From NCBI RefSeq assembly GCF_900111035.1, contig NZ_FOFU01000004.1:124001-188000 (forward strand): DNA of 64,000 nucleotides, read 5' to 3'. The notes below the pieces were generated by a model. That model saw only the letters and a list, made by a program, of their open reading frames with translations. It searched no databases and was not told the origin of the DNA. Positions 41,850-50,741 of the stretch are shown here, piece by piece; position 1 is the stretch's first letter, and every line of letters starts with the position of its first letter. Source of the DNA: Treponema bryantii. GTDB lineage: Bacteria; Spirochaetota; Spirochaetia; Treponematales; Treponemataceae. A program made the position numbers and the translations under genes.

Positions 41850-43764
41850 GGTGTATTTTCTTCTGTTCGTACAGATCCTGATCTGCCATCATCAGAAGCT
41901 CATTTAAATCTTTATATTCTGGACTAAAACGTGCTGCTCCGATACTCATAGAAAGCTTAAAGATTAAATTATTTCTTTCACTGATTTCTACGCAGATATT
42001 ATCGATTTTTTCACGGAGTTTATCAAGAAAGGCAATGTCCATTCCAGAAGCAATAACACCAAATTCATCACCACCTAAGCGGCCTATTATATCAATCTTT
42101 CTGAAGGTTTTTCTTAATACTTCCGCAGCAGCAATAATTGCTTTATCTCCATTTTCATGACCATATTTGTCGTTTATAGTTTTCAAGCAGTCTAAATCTG
42201 CAAAGAACACAATACCATTCGTATCAACATCATCAGAAAAGAAAATCAGTTTCTGACCATATTCCATAAAACCACGGCGATTTAACAGATGTGTTAACTC
42301 ATCTGTTTTTGAACTGATGCTAAGGTCATAATTACGTTCCTTAAGTTCCTTATTCATTGTTTCCAGAAGACGCTTTTGATTCACTGTCATTGTATAATCG
42401 TAAGCCTGAACAATAACACTGGTAATTACCTTAAGGAGAATACTGTTCATTCCAAAATCAGTTCTCTCTGCCTTACAGAAAAGATAACCATACTGAACTG
42501 TTCCCATAATTACCGGCTGAAAAATATAGCATCCTGGATTTGACTGCATTCTCTCACGATTAAAAAGAGATTCTTTTATATTGATATATTCGCTTTCTTC
42601 AAAATAATCAGCATCTCCATTTTTAGTATCTACCCGCAAAAGGAGTCTTGCTTCATCCGGCATATTAAAAGTACCTTCGCGCATTACTGTTACCGGTTCA
42701 CGTAATACAAATACAACCAGTTTAGAAAAACCTGAAGTATCTACAATAGATTTAAAAGATTCTGCAAAATCACTCAAACTTGAAGTACCTTTTATTACAT
42801 CAAAAAGATTTCCAACACGGCGAACTTCCTCATAATGACTAACAGCCGCATTAAAGACATCTCTTTTCTTCTGCTCCAGAAAATCTTCACAACCACAGGA
42901 ACGGCGGTAAACAGACTTTAGTTCTGTGTTAACAAATTTTGGAAAATCAGTACCTTCTTCTTTTAGCAACCGCATTCCGAATTCTGCAGCAGCATAACCC
43001 TGTTCTTCAATTGACTGATCAACTGTGGCTAGTGTTGGTACACAGAGAATTGAATGGGAAGTATTATCAAAACCAAATACCTTCATTTCAGAAGGAATCT
43101 TTATTCCCAGTTCTGAAAAATAATCCAGAACGGCCATTCCCATAAGATCATTTGCACAGATTATTGCTTCATATTCGATATCTTCTTTTTTGTGATATTT
43201 TGATTCAAGTTCTGCTCTGGCAGAGGATCTTGTAAAGGCACCGTTGAGCACCCACTCTTCATGGAATTCCAGATTATGTTTTTTCAGGGCATTTTTAAAA
43301 GCCTTAAATCTTTCTTCGGCTTCCTGCGACTGTATTTTATTTGCTGAAAAGAAAGCTATTTTTGTACAGCCATGTTCATTTTTCAAATGTCCGACAATTT
43401 CGTCGTAAACAGAATCACAATAAGCAGTTGTATAATAAACGCCAGGCTCATCAAAATCCATTCCAATCGAAATAACCTTTTTGGAAAAGAATGGTCTAAA
43501 GAGCTCTTTCAGTTCATCACGGCTTCTGTAAAGACAATATGTATTAGAAACAATTATTACTTCATCAATAACTTTTGATGTAAGATATTCAACAGATGCC
43601 CAGCACTGGTAATCGTAAAGGCCATCAATAATATGAGGAGTTCTAGTCTGCGCAAAGAAAACGCGGACATCTTTTTTATCAGAGAAATAACGGTATATTC
43701 CATGCAGGATTTGATCTGCATATTCAACCGCAAAATTATGAACCAGAACTGCTACGTTATACAA
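41830..43764 (-). CDS. Cytosolic LacI-type ligand-binding domain fused to diguanylate cyclase (GGDEF)
   Basis: A 644-residue protein without signal peptide or membrane helix. Residues 1-290 are a periplasmic-binding-protein-like fold of the LacI/PurR sensor type (HLKNEHGCTKIAFFSANK, ANDLMGMAVLDYF, KVFGFDNTSHS, PTLATVDQSIEEQG) with no DNA-binding helix-turn-helix. A region of about 180 residues follows, then a complete GGDEF domain: GGDEF at 564-568 and the inhibitory I-site RKID five residues before it. It should make c-di-GMP in response to a small cytoplasmic ligand. The start is TTG with AGGAGAGGG just upstream. A paralogue is at 52565. Confidence 0.87.
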   Translation of the reverse strand: MYNVAVLVHNFAVEYADQILHGIYRYFSDKKDVRVFFAQTRTPHIIDGLYDYQCWASVEYLTSKVIDEVIIVSNTYCLYRSRDELKELFRPFFSKKVISIGMDFDEPGVYYTTAYCDSVYDEIVGHLKNEHGCTKIAFFSANKIQSQEAEERFKAFKNALKKHNLEFHEEWVLNGAFTRSSARAELESKYHKKEDIEYEAIICANDLMGMAVLDYFSELGIKIPSEMKVFGFDNTSHSILCVPTLATVDQSIEEQGYAAAEFGMRLLKEEGTDFPKFVNTELKSVYRRSCGCEDFLEQKKRDVFNAAVSHYEEVRRVGNLFDVIKGTSSLSDFAESFKSIVDTSGFSKLVVFVLREPVTVMREGTFNMPDEARLLLRVDTKNGDADYFEESEYINIKESLFNRERMQSNPGCYIFQPVIMGTVQYGYLFCKAERTDFGMNSILLKVITSVIVQAYDYTMTVNQKRLLETMNKELKERNYDLSISSKTDELTHLLNRRGFMEYGQKLIFFSDDVDTNGIVFFADLDCLKTINDKYGHENGDKAIIAAAEVLRKTFRKIDIIGRLGGDEFGVIASGMDIAFLDKLREKIDNICVEISERNNLIFKLSMSIGAARFSPEYKDLNELLMMADQDLYEQKKIHHARIKN

Positions 43765-43781
43765 AACCCTCTCCTTAGGTT

Positions 43782-44762
43782 CTATTTTATCTCATAATCC
43801 GGATATTCGCCATTAGAAAATATTTTTACCCTGCATTGTTCCATACAGACATCTTCTGCAAAGGCGGTAAGGTCACAAGCCTCTGGCCCAAGAAGATCAT
43901 CAGGATGATAGGAAGTTTCTATCTCTGATTCTTCTCCTTCTCCGGCAAGACGGGACATCGCACCGTTAATCACAACAATATCATGCATTAAGGTTATAAG
44001 ATTATGGCAGTGCTTTTCTTCATATTTTTCATCAAGAAAAAGCAGCTGCATTTTTTCTATGGATTTATGATTTTCTGCTTCAGGAACAAAACCACTCTTA
44101 TAACTGCAATTGTTTACACGCTGCCATTCTGCAAAATCTGAAAAGAAGCGTGACGGGTATATACGAAGTGGCTTTAATATAGAAAGAAACCACGGAACTG
44201 CACGGCCCGCAGTATAGAATGTTCTGCATGCAAATGCAGTGTCGCGGCAGTAACGGATATCGGCAGCCGAAAAAGTTCCGCTCACCTTAGCTTCTACTTC
44301 TTCATTTTCTGTCTGCGGAAAATCTATATGGTTCGGATACTGTTGAACTGCAAAATCAAGACGTTCCATAAACAGTTTCTGCGAATCACCAGGAACTGTC
44401 GCATAAGTAAGATGGAAACCAAATACAAGGCCAGCTTCATTAAGAAGTCTAGCTTTATTTGCGTAGAATTTTTTATCAAAAAGAAGATGTCCGCCTTTTT
44501 CCGTGCAGACAAGAGGTATATCAAAAGAACAGAAAATATTAGAGGCCGCTGCAATAACCTCGCGGTCAATTACAGAAGCCTCAGTTAAAAAAGAAACAAA
44601 AACCTGTGGCGCATGCTGTGCCACAAGTTTCATAAGGCGGAGGAGTTTATTTTTATCACGGGAAACCTTTTCATCGGTTACGGAAAGCTCAGTAATGCCC
44701 TTTTCTGTAAGGTGCGAAATCTGAGCTTCCAGTTCCTCTGCCTTAAATTTATATTCTTTCAT
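43782..44762 (-). CDS. Hypothetical protein, possibly a cysteine-less radical-SAM relative
   Basis: A 326-residue soluble protein. The text ITELSVTDEKVSRDKNKLL, then FVSFLTEASVIDREVIAAA and VFGFHLTYATVPGDS, runs like the middle of a radical SAM barrel as in B12-binding radical SAM enzymes. The N-terminal CxxxCxxC iron-sulphur motif is absent and cysteines are scattered. If the resemblance holds, it has lost catalysis. It lies eight bases after asnA and 17 bases before the GGDEF gene, inside a compact apt-asnA-this-GGDEF-rluA run. No function assigned. Confidence 0.55.
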   Translation of the reverse strand: MKEYKFKAEELEAQISHLTEKGITELSVTDEKVSRDKNKLLRLMKLVAQHAPQVFVSFLTEASVIDREVIAAASNIFCSFDIPLVCTEKGGHLLFDKKFYANKARLLNEAGLVFGFHLTYATVPGDSQKLFMERLDFAVQQYPNHIDFPQTENEEVEAKVSGTFSAADIRYCRDTAFACRTFYTAGRAVPWFLSILKPLRIYPSRFFSDFAEWQRVNNCSYKSGFVPEAENHKSIEKMQLLFLDEKYEEKHCHNLITLMHDIVVINGAMSRLAGEGEESEIETSYHPDDLLGPEACDLTAFAEDVCMEQCRVKIFSNGEYPDYEIK

Positions 44763-44770
44763 TTCTTCAA

Positions 44771-45802
44771 CTAGAGCAGTTCTATTCCGTGTTTTTTACA
44801 GTCAGCTTTGATTTCGTCTGTCCAAACGCTTACCTGAGTTTCACCAATGTGAGCCTTGCGGAGCAGGAACATACAAAGACGAGACTGGCCGATACCGCCA
44901 CCGAGAGTCTGTGTAAGTTCTCCGTTGAGAAGACGTGAATGGAATTCAAACTTAGCACGTTCAGGACATCCGCGTTCTTCAAGCTGAGCCTTAAGACTTT
45001 CTGGACTTACACGAATACCCATTGAAGAAAGCTCGAATGCTCTTTCAAGAACAGGGTTCCATACAAGGATATCTCCATTAAGTCCGCGGTGTCCGTCTCC
45101 ACATTCAGTAATCCAGTCATCATAGTCTGGAGCACGTCCATCGTGAATAGTTCCATCATCAAGTTTACCGCCTATACCTGTAATAAATACAGCACCGTAC
45201 TCTTTTGCAACCTTATCCTCGCGCTCTTTTGGAGTCAGCTTTGGATAGAGTCTCTGCAAATCATCTGCATAAAGAATCTTGATATCCTTTGGAAGTATTG
45301 GCTTGAGCTGTGGATAGCGGTCATAAAGGAAGAATTCTGTACGCTGAATACAGCGGTAAACCTTCTTTACAATTTCATGAAGATAGAAAACGGTACGGTC
45401 TTTTGGATCGATTGCCATTTCCCAGTCCCACTGGTCTACATATATAGAATGAATTGCATCAAGTTCTTCATCAGGGCGGAGGGCATTCATATCAGTATAG
45501 ATACCAAAGCCTGGTTCAAGTCCGAGTGAAGTTATCTTCAGTCTCTTCCATTTTGCAAGTGACTGAACGATTTCCATTTTTGCATCGCCGAGATCTTTTA
45601 CAGGGAAGCTTACCGGGCGCTCAACACCGTTGAGGTCATCGTTAATTCCTTTTCCAGCATCTACAAAAAGAGGTGCAGTAACACGTGTAAGGTTGAGTTC
45701 TGTACTCAAAGCCAGCTGGAAGAAATCTTTTATTGCAACAATTGCATGCTCGGTTTCACGAGTTCCGAGAATTGCTTTATATTTACTTGGTAATTTAATC
45801 AT
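44771..45802 (-). CDS. asnA: Aspartate-ammonia ligase (asparagine synthetase A)
   Basis: It makes asparagine from aspartate, ammonia and ATP. The 343-residue protein is related to class II aspartyl-tRNA synthetases; characteristic text includes LNLTRVTAPLFVDAGKGIND near residue 38, VDQWDWEMAI near 127 and GGGIGQSRLCMFLLRKAHIG near 302, the ATP-binding motif. Length is close to the usual 330. CAGGAA precedes the ATG. It follows apt by 24 bases. Confidence 0.96.
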   Translation of the reverse strand: MIKLPSKYKAILGTRETEHAIVAIKDFFQLALSTELNLTRVTAPLFVDAGKGINDDLNGVERPVSFPVKDLGDAKMEIVQSLAKWKRLKITSLGLEPGFGIYTDMNALRPDEELDAIHSIYVDQWDWEMAIDPKDRTVFYLHEIVKKVYRCIQRTEFFLYDRYPQLKPILPKDIKILYADDLQRLYPKLTPKEREDKVAKEYGAVFITGIGGKLDDGTIHDGRAPDYDDWITECGDGHRGLNGDILVWNPVLERAFELSSMGIRVSPESLKAQLEERGCPERAKFEFHSRLLNGELTQTLGGGIGQSRLCMFLLRKAHIGETQVSVWTDEIKADCKKHGIELL

Positions 45803-45826
45803 AAGTCAGTTCCTGAAAAATTAAGT

Positions 45827-46357
45827 TTACTCACCATCATAGTTAATGAGTGTTGTTACATTACAAGGTGCAAGAACAGACTTATAATTTAATGCGGGAA
45901 GACCGATAACGCCAAAGAAATCAGTTACTTCCCCGCCTCCCTGCTCAATCAGGTTCTTGGCAGCTGCGAGCGTGCCGCCAGTAGCAATTAAATCATCTAC
46001 AACAAGATAGCGTCCGCCTTTTTTAATGTCGGCTTTGTGAACTTCTATTGTTGCAGTACCATATTCAAGAGAATAGCTGCACTGGTATGTTTCTCCAGGG
46101 AGCTTTCCTTTTTTGCGAATCAATACGAGAGGAATTCCGAGCTTTTCTGCAAATGGAGCTGCGAAAATAAAACCACGGCTTTCTACACCTGCAACTGCAT
46201 CGAATTTAACATCCTTATATTTTTCAATCATCTGCTCAATACAAAATTTAAGAGCATCAGGATTTACAAGAACTCCTGTAATATCATAGAAAAGAATTCC
46301 TGGTTTTGGGAAATCAGGTACACGGCGCACAGCCTTATCAAGCATCTCCAATGTCAT
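45827..46357 (-). CDS. apt: Adenine phosphoribosyltransferase
   Basis: It salvages adenine to AMP using PRPP. The 176-residue protein has VAGVESRGFIFAAPFA (about 57-72), RKKGKLPGETY and the PRPP-binding motif YLVVDDLIATGGTLAA (about 119-134). Length is typical. GGAAGG precedes the ATG. It seems to be the first gene of the compact run through asnA to the rluA-family gene; adenosine deaminase elsewhere in the window is a further purine salvage step. Confidence 0.95.
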   Translation of the reverse strand: MTLEMLDKAVRRVPDFPKPGILFYDITGVLVNPDALKFCIEQMIEKYKDVKFDAVAGVESRGFIFAAPFAEKLGIPLVLIRKKGKLPGETYQCSYSLEYGTATIEVHKADIKKGGRYLVVDDLIATGGTLAAAKNLIEQGGGEVTDFFGVIGLPALNYKSVLAPCNVTTLINYDGE

Positions 46358-46426
46358 AAGAAACCTTCCGTTAAAAAAAATAACGAAATTATTATAATTC
46401 TATGCGGGATTTAGTACAAGTAGGTA

Positions 46427-48811
46427 TTATAGAATAGAATCTACCAGTTTTTTAAAATCAGCATCCTGAACAACATCTGAATACTCAAGTCCTTCTGAAA
46501 TGCTGAATACTCCATCATTTTCAACAATTACTTCTTTAGTTTTATTTAATTCTGTAGAAGCGTCTTCGAGTTCTGGAATTTCCTGATCAATATTTTCACC
46601 AAAAGATATCATTGAGAAATCTGGTTCCGGAAGATAATCTGGAATTTCTTCGGTAAGTTCTTCTACCGGAGTTTCCTGGTTTTCCTGTGGGGATGTCTCC
46701 GGCTGTGCAGTTTCTGCCACTTCCGGCTGATTATATTCAGGAATTGGATAGAGTTTTATATCAATAGTATCTGAGCCAGATACAAAATATGGGCTGAAAT
46801 CGCCAAGTTTGAGCTCTTCTGCATAGAGATTTTCTACTGTTGGGAATTTTTCTGATGCGAAGAATGTTTCATTTGATGTTCTATATTTTCTTTCTGGAGC
46901 AACGAGAGATTTTAAGTATGCTTCAAGTTTAATTCTTTCTGATTTTTCTTCCTGCTCTTCTTCATCAAGAGCCTCGAGTTCCTCATCAACTTCGTCGAGT
47001 TCATCGAGTTCTTCTACCTCGTCCAGTTCTTCTACTTCGTCTGCATCTTCGAGTTCTTCTTCGACCTCTTCAGAAACATCTTCGACTTCCTCAGTTACAT
47101 CGCTGTCTTCTGCGAGCTCTTCGACATCGTCAGTTACCTCGGCTTCTTCTGAAAGCTCCTCGACGTCTTCGGCAAGCTCTTCGACCTCATCAATCTCATC
47201 AACGTCTTCTGCAAGATCTTCTACTTCATCAATCTCATCGACATCTTCTGCGAGGTCTTCTACATCGTCAGTAAGTTCCTCAACTTCATCAAGTTCTTCA
47301 GCGTCATCTAGCTCATCAACATCATCTAATTCTTCAACTTCATCTGCCTGTACTGGAGTTTTAACAGCTTTTACCGCACTCACTGCAGCCCCTGCAACGA
47401 CACCTGCTCCGGCTGCAGCAACAGGCATAACAATATTTCTGTTCTGAAGAACTTCTTCAAGCATACGGCGGATTTCTGCAATTGATACACCAGTTAATTC
47501 AGCTGTTCCAGAAGCATTTGCAGCTGCCGGTGTACCAGCAGCTCCAGTACTTTCCCCTGCTTTACTCTCAAAAATTGCAAAAATATCTTCCCAATTCTTA
47601 TCAAGATAATCAGAAAGCTCTTTTCGGCGTTTCTTTGAATGAACAGGGAGACTCTTTATAATTTCATCACTTAAATCATTTCTGCGCTGACGGAGATGAC
47701 GTGCTATATCATTCCACTCGCGTTTTTCTTTTCCATCAATATAGTTTTCAACAATTTCCAGCTGGATTTTTTTAATCCGATTCTGAAGGGTAACCATAGG
47801 ATCACGAATAAAACTGAAAAGCAAGAATACTACAAGCAGAATCGAAATAAAAATACAGATATAAATGAGGATTCTGATTTCTGCAGAGAGCTCAAAAATA
47901 TCACTTGTATATACAGAACTTATGCGAATTTTTCCAATTCTGTTACTTGAAAGGCTCACATAATAACGGCCGTCCGGCATTGCAAGAAGCTTCTGCGGCT
48001 GCTGAACTGCATCTCCGCCACGTAAAACTTCACTTCTGGCCTTCCAGTAGCTGATAAACGGAGAACGTAACTCATTTTTAGTTCCACGAGGAATATCAAG
48101 GACAAATCCGCCGTTATAATCATCATCAGAATAAAGAGTGAGTCCCCTACCCATCGAAACTACATCCCGACGGATAAGTTCATTTTCAACTTCATTCAGA
48201 TTCAGATAGAAAAGAGCAATTCCAGAATAAATACCGTCTACCCAGCAGAATGGAACGCTGATAATAAGACGTGAACGGCTTTCATCACAAAGGAGAACAG
48301 TTTTTGTTTCACTTGTGATTTTCTGAAGCTGCTCAAACGGTATTTCACCTGCGTCTTTGATAATGTCGTTGTAATTCTTGTAGATTTTGGATATTCCGCT
48401 TTGTTTCAGTAAATCCGTATCATCATAAGAACTGTAATGAACGTTTCGCCCGTTCTTATCAACAATTCTGATACCACTGAGGGCTGGAATATCTGAAAAA
48501 AGTGTTTCCGTAAGCTTTCGGCGTGTATTTACGTCACTTTCCGAAGGATTCTGGACATAATATGAGCGCACCGAGGCATTTTTTGTCCAGGCATTGTCAC
48601 CTTTTTCAACTAAAGAGAGAATTTCCGAAATGTATGAATCACAGCTCTCCGAAATCTTATCTAGCTGACCCGTGTTTTCTTCGATTTTTGACTGAGCATA
48701 AAATCTGGTTTCCAGCGTTTTAAACAATCTGGAATTTAAACTCAAGACAAAAACCGCAAACAGCGCGAGCGCCGCTAGCAGACTGAAAGCAATCTTCTGG
48801 CCAGAAGTCAT
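46427..48811 (-). CDS. Membrane sensor-like protein with acidic repeat region
   Basis: A 794-residue protein I cannot place in a named family. A membrane helix at about 7-25 is followed by an extracytoplasmic domain (26-305) resembling a Cache-type sensor (VKNASVRSYYVQN-like text, VDKNGRNVHYSS, SRLIISVPFCWVDGIYSGI). A second helix is at about 308-330 and a basic coiled stretch at 335-405. Residues about 490-625 are an extreme Asp/Glu repeat, units such as VEELAEDVDEIDEVEDLAED. The C-terminal 170 residues are acidic with DYLPEPDFSMISF. No kinase, HAMP or cyclase output domain is recognisable. No clear ribosome site precedes the ATG. Confidence 0.7.
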   Translation of the reverse strand: MTSGQKIAFSLLAALALFAVFVLSLNSRLFKTLETRFYAQSKIEENTGQLDKISESCDSYISEILSLVEKGDNAWTKNASVRSYYVQNPSESDVNTRRKLTETLFSDIPALSGIRIVDKNGRNVHYSSYDDTDLLKQSGISKIYKNYNDIIKDAGEIPFEQLQKITSETKTVLLCDESRSRLIISVPFCWVDGIYSGIALFYLNLNEVENELIRRDVVSMGRGLTLYSDDDYNGGFVLDIPRGTKNELRSPFISYWKARSEVLRGGDAVQQPQKLLAMPDGRYYVSLSSNRIGKIRISSVYTSDIFELSAEIRILIYICIFISILLVVFLLFSFIRDPMVTLQNRIKKIQLEIVENYIDGKEKREWNDIARHLRQRRNDLSDEIIKSLPVHSKKRRKELSDYLDKNWEDIFAIFESKAGESTGAAGTPAAANASGTAELTGVSIAEIRRMLEEVLQNRNIVMPVAAAGAGVVAGAAVSAVKAVKTPVQADEVEELDDVDELDDAEELDEVEELTDDVEDLAEDVDEIDEVEDLAEDVDEIDEVEELAEDVEELSEEAEVTDDVEELAEDSDVTEEVEDVSEEVEEELEDADEVEELDEVEELDELDEVDEELEALDEEEQEEKSERIKLEAYLKSLVAPERKYRTSNETFFASEKFPTVENLYAEELKLGDFSPYFVSGSDTIDIKLYPIPEYNQPEVAETAQPETSPQENQETPVEELTEEIPDYLPEPDFSMISFGENIDQEIPELEDASTELNKTKEVIVENDGVFSISEGLEYSDVVQDADFKKLVDSIL

Positions 48812-48872
48812 TTCTACTTATACATTATCGGCATAAAAGGCCGATTTCTGCATGTCAAAAACTCGAAAATAT

Positions 48873-48901
48873 TTGCGGAATAATCATAAATGAGGTAAAC
48901 T
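48873..48901 (+). promoter_or_regulatory. hflX promoter, possibly leaderless
   Basis: TTGCGG (48873-48878), 17 bases, TAAACT (48896-48901), then seven bases to the ATG at 48909. The only ribosome-like site (GAGG, 48892-48895) is 13 bases away. Confidence 0.35.
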
Positions 48902-48908
48902 TAACGCG

Positions 48909-50150
48909 ATGATTGATGTAGAGAAAGAACAGCAGGCTGTTCCACGTGCATTACTGGTGGGAGAGCCCGGAAACAATTTACAGGAACTCAAGGGTCTGGT
49001 GCTCACTCTGGGCATGGATGTAATTCAACGTCTCACTCTTAACCGAATGGAAGTTCATCCGGCTTATGGCATTGGCAAAGGTAAGGCTCAGGAAATTGCA
49101 GAACTTGCAAAACAGATTGAGGCAGACTGTATTATTTTTGACTTTAATCTTGAACCACGAAAGCAGAGAAACTGGGAAGAACTTTCCGGTATTTCATGCT
49201 TTGACCGGCAGGAAGTTATCATACGTATTTTTGGGCAGCGTGCTCAGACAAAAGAAGCCGTTCTTCAGGTAGAACTTGCACGGCTTTCCTACTCGCTTCC
49301 ACGACTTGCCCATATGAACAAGGACTTTTCACGACAGCGCGGTGGAGCATTTGGTGCAAAAGGTTCGGGAGAAACTCAGCTTGAGCTGGATCAGCGCCAG
49401 GTTCGCGACAAAATAAGCGCAATCAAAAAAGAACTGGCAGAAATTGAATTAAACCGCAAAACACAGCGTAAACAGAGAGATAAAATGCCTTCCTGTGCGC
49501 TTGTTGGTTATACAAATGCCGGAAAATCTTCCCTTTTGAATGCACTTACAGGTGCCGACGCATACGTAGAAAACAAACTTTTTGCAACCCTGGATCCGCT
49601 GACCCGAAAACTTCCGCTTAATGAAAGTGCCGGAGTTCTTATAACAGATACAGTTGGATTCATAAGCAATCTTCCACATCACCTTATAGACGCATTTAAG
49701 TCTACGCTGGAAGAAGCAGTTTATGCAGATTTACTCCTTCTCGTTCTTGATTCTTCAGATCCGGATGCAGAATTCCAGTATGATACAGTATGTAATGTTC
49801 TTGAAGATATTGGGGCAGATAAAAATCCGCGCCTTATACTTTTGAACAAGATTGATAAGGGTGATGATGAAAATCATACTCTTCAGAAACTCCGCCTAAA
49901 ATTCCCTGATGCAATTCTGATTAGTGCAAAAGAAGAAATCGGCTTCCTTGATTTGAAATCAAAGATATACGAGTTGCTTTATGGAGATGTTGCAAATTAT
50001 ATTCTTCCGCCAACACAGACAGTTCTCATAAACGAACTGAAAAAAGCCGGCTGTATTGAAAAAGAAGAATGGCTTGATGATGGAGTTCATCTGACAGCCC
50101 GTGCAACTGGAAGACTGGCAGCACTTCTTTCGCCATACATCACAGAATAA
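48909..50150 (+). CDS. hflX: Ribosome-associated GTPase HflX
   Basis: HflX binds 50S subunits and splits stalled ribosomes under stress. The 413-residue protein has the N-terminal HflX domain with HPAYGIGKGKAQEIAE and IIFDFNLEPRKQRNWEE, a coiled linker with GAKGSGETQLELDQR, and the G domain from about residue 195: ALVGYTNAGKSSLLNALTG (G1), DTVGFI (G3) and LLNKIDKG (G4). It is followed by the FliL-like gene after 24 bases. Confidence 0.95.
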   Translation: MIDVEKEQQAVPRALLVGEPGNNLQELKGLVLTLGMDVIQRLTLNRMEVHPAYGIGKGKAQEIAELAKQIEADCIIFDFNLEPRKQRNWEELSGISCFDRQEVIIRIFGQRAQTKEAVLQVELARLSYSLPRLAHMNKDFSRQRGGAFGAKGSGETQLELDQRQVRDKISAIKKELAEIELNRKTQRKQRDKMPSCALVGYTNAGKSSLLNALTGADAYVENKLFATLDPLTRKLPLNESAGVLITDTVGFISNLPHHLIDAFKSTLEEAVYADLLLLVLDSSDPDAEFQYDTVCNVLEDIGADKNPRLILLNKIDKGDDENHTLQKLRLKFPDAILISAKEEIGFLDLKSKIYELLYGDVANYILPPTQTVLINELKKAGCIEKEEWLDDGVHLTARATGRLAALLSPYITE

Positions 50151-50174
50151 AATCTATTTTATAGAAGGAAATCT

Positions 50175-50669
50175 ATGTCACGAATAAATGACGAACTTCT
50201 CAATAAAATTCTTCTCACAATAATTGCTTTTATTCTGTTCATAATTCTTGTGGGAACCATTTACGCCCTGGCTGTAAGGAAAAAAAATACACCTCAAAAT
50301 CTTATAGCCCAGGGAAAAGCAGTAAGTCTTATGAGCCCTTCAGACACTGATGAAGTTTCTTATTATGAACTTGGAACAATCCGTGTTTCAACAGCAAAGG
50401 CAGATTCAGAAGAAGGCGGCTCTATAATGATTCTTTCGCCATGGTTAGCCTACCCTGCAGGCGATACGGTTTTCTTTGAAGAGATTTCCCGAAAAAGCGG
50501 AACTATAAAAGGAATATTTCAGGCTTATTTTTCTGCAAGAACAAAAAATCAGCTTCTTACCGAAACCGAAGAAAAAATCGTAAATGTTATAATGGATGAA
50601 ATAAATGCCGACATGGCACTTGGAAAAATCAGCAGCATTTATTTTACCGATTATCTGTTCCTCGAATGA
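50175..50669 (+). CDS. FliL-like single-pass membrane protein
   Basis: A 164-residue protein with one membrane helix at about 12-33 and a periplasmic domain. The C-terminal pattern, KNQLLTETEEKIVNVIMDEIN then GKISSIYFTDYLFLE, is what is seen at the end of FliL, the flagellar basal-body protein next to the stator. The text SFAGGTIYLG-like motifs of true FliL are not obvious, so it is called a relative rather than FliL itself. GAAGGA precedes the ATG. It is not within a flagellar operon here. Confidence 0.55.
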   Translation: MSRINDELLNKILLTIIAFILFIILVGTIYALAVRKKNTPQNLIAQGKAVSLMSPSDTDEVSYYELGTIRVSTAKADSEEGGSIMILSPWLAYPAGDTVFFEEISRKSGTIKGIFQAYFSARTKNQLLTETEEKIVNVIMDEINADMALGKISSIYFTDYLFLE

Positions 50670-50741
50670 CACTCTTCTTAAAAAGTTATATACTCACTGT
50701 TGTTATACAACACAAACAAATAATTAACAAAAGGAATAATT

